Positions 62,061-64,000 of a DNA stretch of 64,000 bases are shown piece by piece. A model generated the notes under the pieces. That model had not been told where the DNA came from. It made no database searches and worked only from the letters and a program-made list of their open reading frames with translations. The stretch covers positions 19,995,511 through 20,059,510 of the forward strand of contig WARS01000029.1 in the NCBI GenBank assembly GCA_008933995.1, given 5' to 3'. The position numbers were made by a program, and so were the translations under genes. The first letter of the stretch is position 1; every line of letters begins with the position of its first letter. The DNA comes from Datnioides undecimradiatus. Its lineage: Eukaryota; Chordata; Actinopteri; Lobotiformes; Datnioididae.

Positions 62061-64000
62061 CAGCCAACGACTACGTGATAACGTTTATTTATGTGTTATT
62101 TGATATTAACAAAACACGTTGCCATTATGACTTAACGTTATCACTTTGGTCATGTAGGATCCCCATTTAATAGTTTTAAATAAACAGTAAACAACATTAG
62201 AGAGAAAGTTTCCTAGCTGTAAAGACTTCTAGTGTATAAATGCAATCTGAGGGTTGTCTGTTACAAGGAGAGACAAGAGGTCGGCCCTTTTGGCTGGGAG
62301 TACATGGAACATGTGTATTTTGCATTTTCTTTTCATATTCAGCACTAAATAATGTATTGATCGAAAATGGACAACATTTATTGATCCTGAACGCAATCGT
62401 TACTCGTAGCCAGGTTCAATATTGAGTTGCAAAAAAATAAAAAATAAAAAAAATCTGGCAGTCTGACTCCTCTGTTTACGAATGCATTCAACTTTGACAT
62501 TTTTATGCGTAAATTTGTCATGCAGGGAGCTTTTTGTGTCATGTTTTATTGTTTCCAGATGATCATGGTTTTTTGTCTCAAAGGCATAGTTGGTTAATAA
62601 CAATTTAATGCCGTTCATTGACGCATGCCTCAGCAAAGTTATGACCACAAAGAGGGAGAACCCCCAGTTAAGATTTGCAGAGAAAAGTGTCACGCCTGCC
62701 TTTTAAAATTAATTTTTACGACTTGTAGAGAGCATTTTGCGTCATGGATCTTCATTCCCAAATCTCTTCAAAGTGCTTCTCAACCAGGCTTTATGGTGGC
62801 GGAAAATTATCTGCTTATAGACAAAAGTGCACATACCACCACAAATACTGTGTGAATGATGACAGTCATCTGCTATAAAATATTCTATCTGCTATACCCC
62901 AGGCACAGATCACATCTTTAAATAGCTTACTGGTGCATTTAAAAAAAAAGAAAGAAAGAAAAACAATTTTTTGTGAATCTATTGCTTGAAATAAACATAT
63001 GGGGCCTATTTGACTTATATTTCAGTTAGTTTTGTGATATTTCTTACTAGTAATTACACAACAAGATATTAGGACCTTTTACTTATATCATATTGTAACC
63101 ATGCACCATGAAGTAACTTGACTGCGGTTGTTTGCTATGACCCTCTCTGACCCTACCTCTAGGTGGCACTGCCCACCTTATACCTAAAGACAGCATGTAT
63201 AGAGGGCAGCCTGTGCTATGAACAACCAGTAAAGAGAATCAGCCCAAGAAGTGTGAAGGAAACAAAAGGAGTGTGCATTTATACACTGTTAAGATGTTTG
63301 TATTGTCTTGTTTTGCATATAAGATTTTCACTTACAGTTTATGTCAATACTAGTTTTAAATAGGACTCACATGCATGAACAAAGTGTTAAAACAATATCA
63401 TTGTTCATTATTATTTTATAATGTAATTCGTACTCTCAGTCCTCTATTCCTGTCTCAAATACAGCACCATTACTGTTTAACCGTCCCATTGTTCAGAACT
63501 GGACACAGATGAATAATATAATGGATATTTATGAATATTTTGTCAACTCAGTTTAGCTGTAAAATAAAATATTTGCTCCAATTATAGATACGTAAACTAT
63601 TTGTAACATTGAGGGCACACACTCAGAGGCCAGGGATTACACAGACTGCCATGCACAACTACCCCCACACATTTTCAGTATTTACACCCTGTTCTATGGT
63701 GAAATATCTGCCTTTAAAACAACAGCAATGACACAGACCGTCTCATCATTGTTATTACAGCCTACGCAGCCAATCTGTAAAATGATTTATAACATTTACC
63801 GACATTGTAGCAGAGTAGAAGAGGTGTGAGACTTCAGACTATGCAGCAATGCTACAGGTGAGCATAACAAGTTGAGGATGTCTTTCTTACCACCAAACCA
63901 CCAAACCTTAACTAAAATATGGAAAACAGCTACTTTGTAACTGTGGGAAATTGTGCATACCTACTGAAGTATACACAGTAGTGTGACTGTTTCAGTAATC
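62061..64000. other. upstream intergenic sequence
   Basis: AT-rich with short AAAG runs (62941-62965) and the CTCF-like motif. Two plus-strand ORFs of 61 and 76 codons and a 97-codon minus-strand ORF at 62240-62855 have no recognisable domain. No neighbouring gene identified. Confidence 0.6.
63156..63169 (+). promoter_or_regulatory. candidate CTCF core motif
   Basis: CCTCTAGGTGGCAC fits the CTCF core CCASYAGRKGGCRS at all positions but the third. About 1.1 kb upstream of the promoter. Motif match only. Confidence 0.25.

Noticed and set aside
62625-62855. Plus-strand ORF with CREHF, vaguely like the C-x2-H-F of THAP fingers
   Set aside because: The upstream CxxC and tryptophan of a THAP domain are missing and the ORF is short; most likely chance.
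1-64000. CRISPR arrays, bacterial operons, prophage
   Set aside because: No regularly spaced repeats and no prokaryotic coding density; the split collagen gene shows vertebrate nuclear DNA.

Overview
The window is vertebrate, most likely a ray-finned (teleost) fish. One gene fills nearly all of it: a fibrillar procollagen read on the minus strand, split into many 54-, 45- and 108-bp exons that each begin with a whole glycine codon. CA/TG microsatellites, a Tc1-type transposon with a TA target site and a short piggyBac-like element fit a teleost. I recognise the gene as col24a1 (collagen type XXIV alpha 1 chain). The reasons are the N-terminal thrombospondin-N/laminin-G domain in one very large exon, the short acidic tyrosine-rich segment just before the helix, and two helix breaks ([16 protein letters not shown] and [13 protein letters not shown]) that match those I recall in human COL24A1 better than those of COL27A1.

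Layout, right to left as transcribed. 62.05-64.0 kb is upstream intergenic DNA. 61.73-62.05 kb is a CpG-rich promoter and non-coding first exon, with a perfect ETS/GABP site. Exon 2 (about 60.6-60.7 kb) carries the start codon and signal peptide. A 6.7-kb intron follows, holding a dead Tc1 copy (54676-55890) and a piggyBac-type MITE (56795-57311). Exon 3 (52495-53879) encodes the whole TSPN domain, the variable region and the first 12 helix residues. Exons 4-46 (49.5 kb down to 258) encode 784 more residues, nearly all Gly-X-Y. By alignment to the recalled human chain no exon is missing between 4 and 46. About the last fifth of the helix and the C-propeptide lie beyond position 1, so the gene is 3'-truncated by the window. 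The visible reading frame is 1286 codons.

No second protein gene, tRNA, rRNA or CRISPR array is supported. Besides the gene, the points of interest are: a glycine-to-alanine break in exon 25 that I do not recall from human COL24A1 or COL27A1; consensus nuclear-receptor sites (a perfect DR5 and a DR0/DR1 triple half-site) and a perfect 26-bp-stem hairpin within one 2.2-kb intron; the piggyBac-like element; and an unusual 5' end with tandem donors, tandem acceptors and a small upstream ORF.
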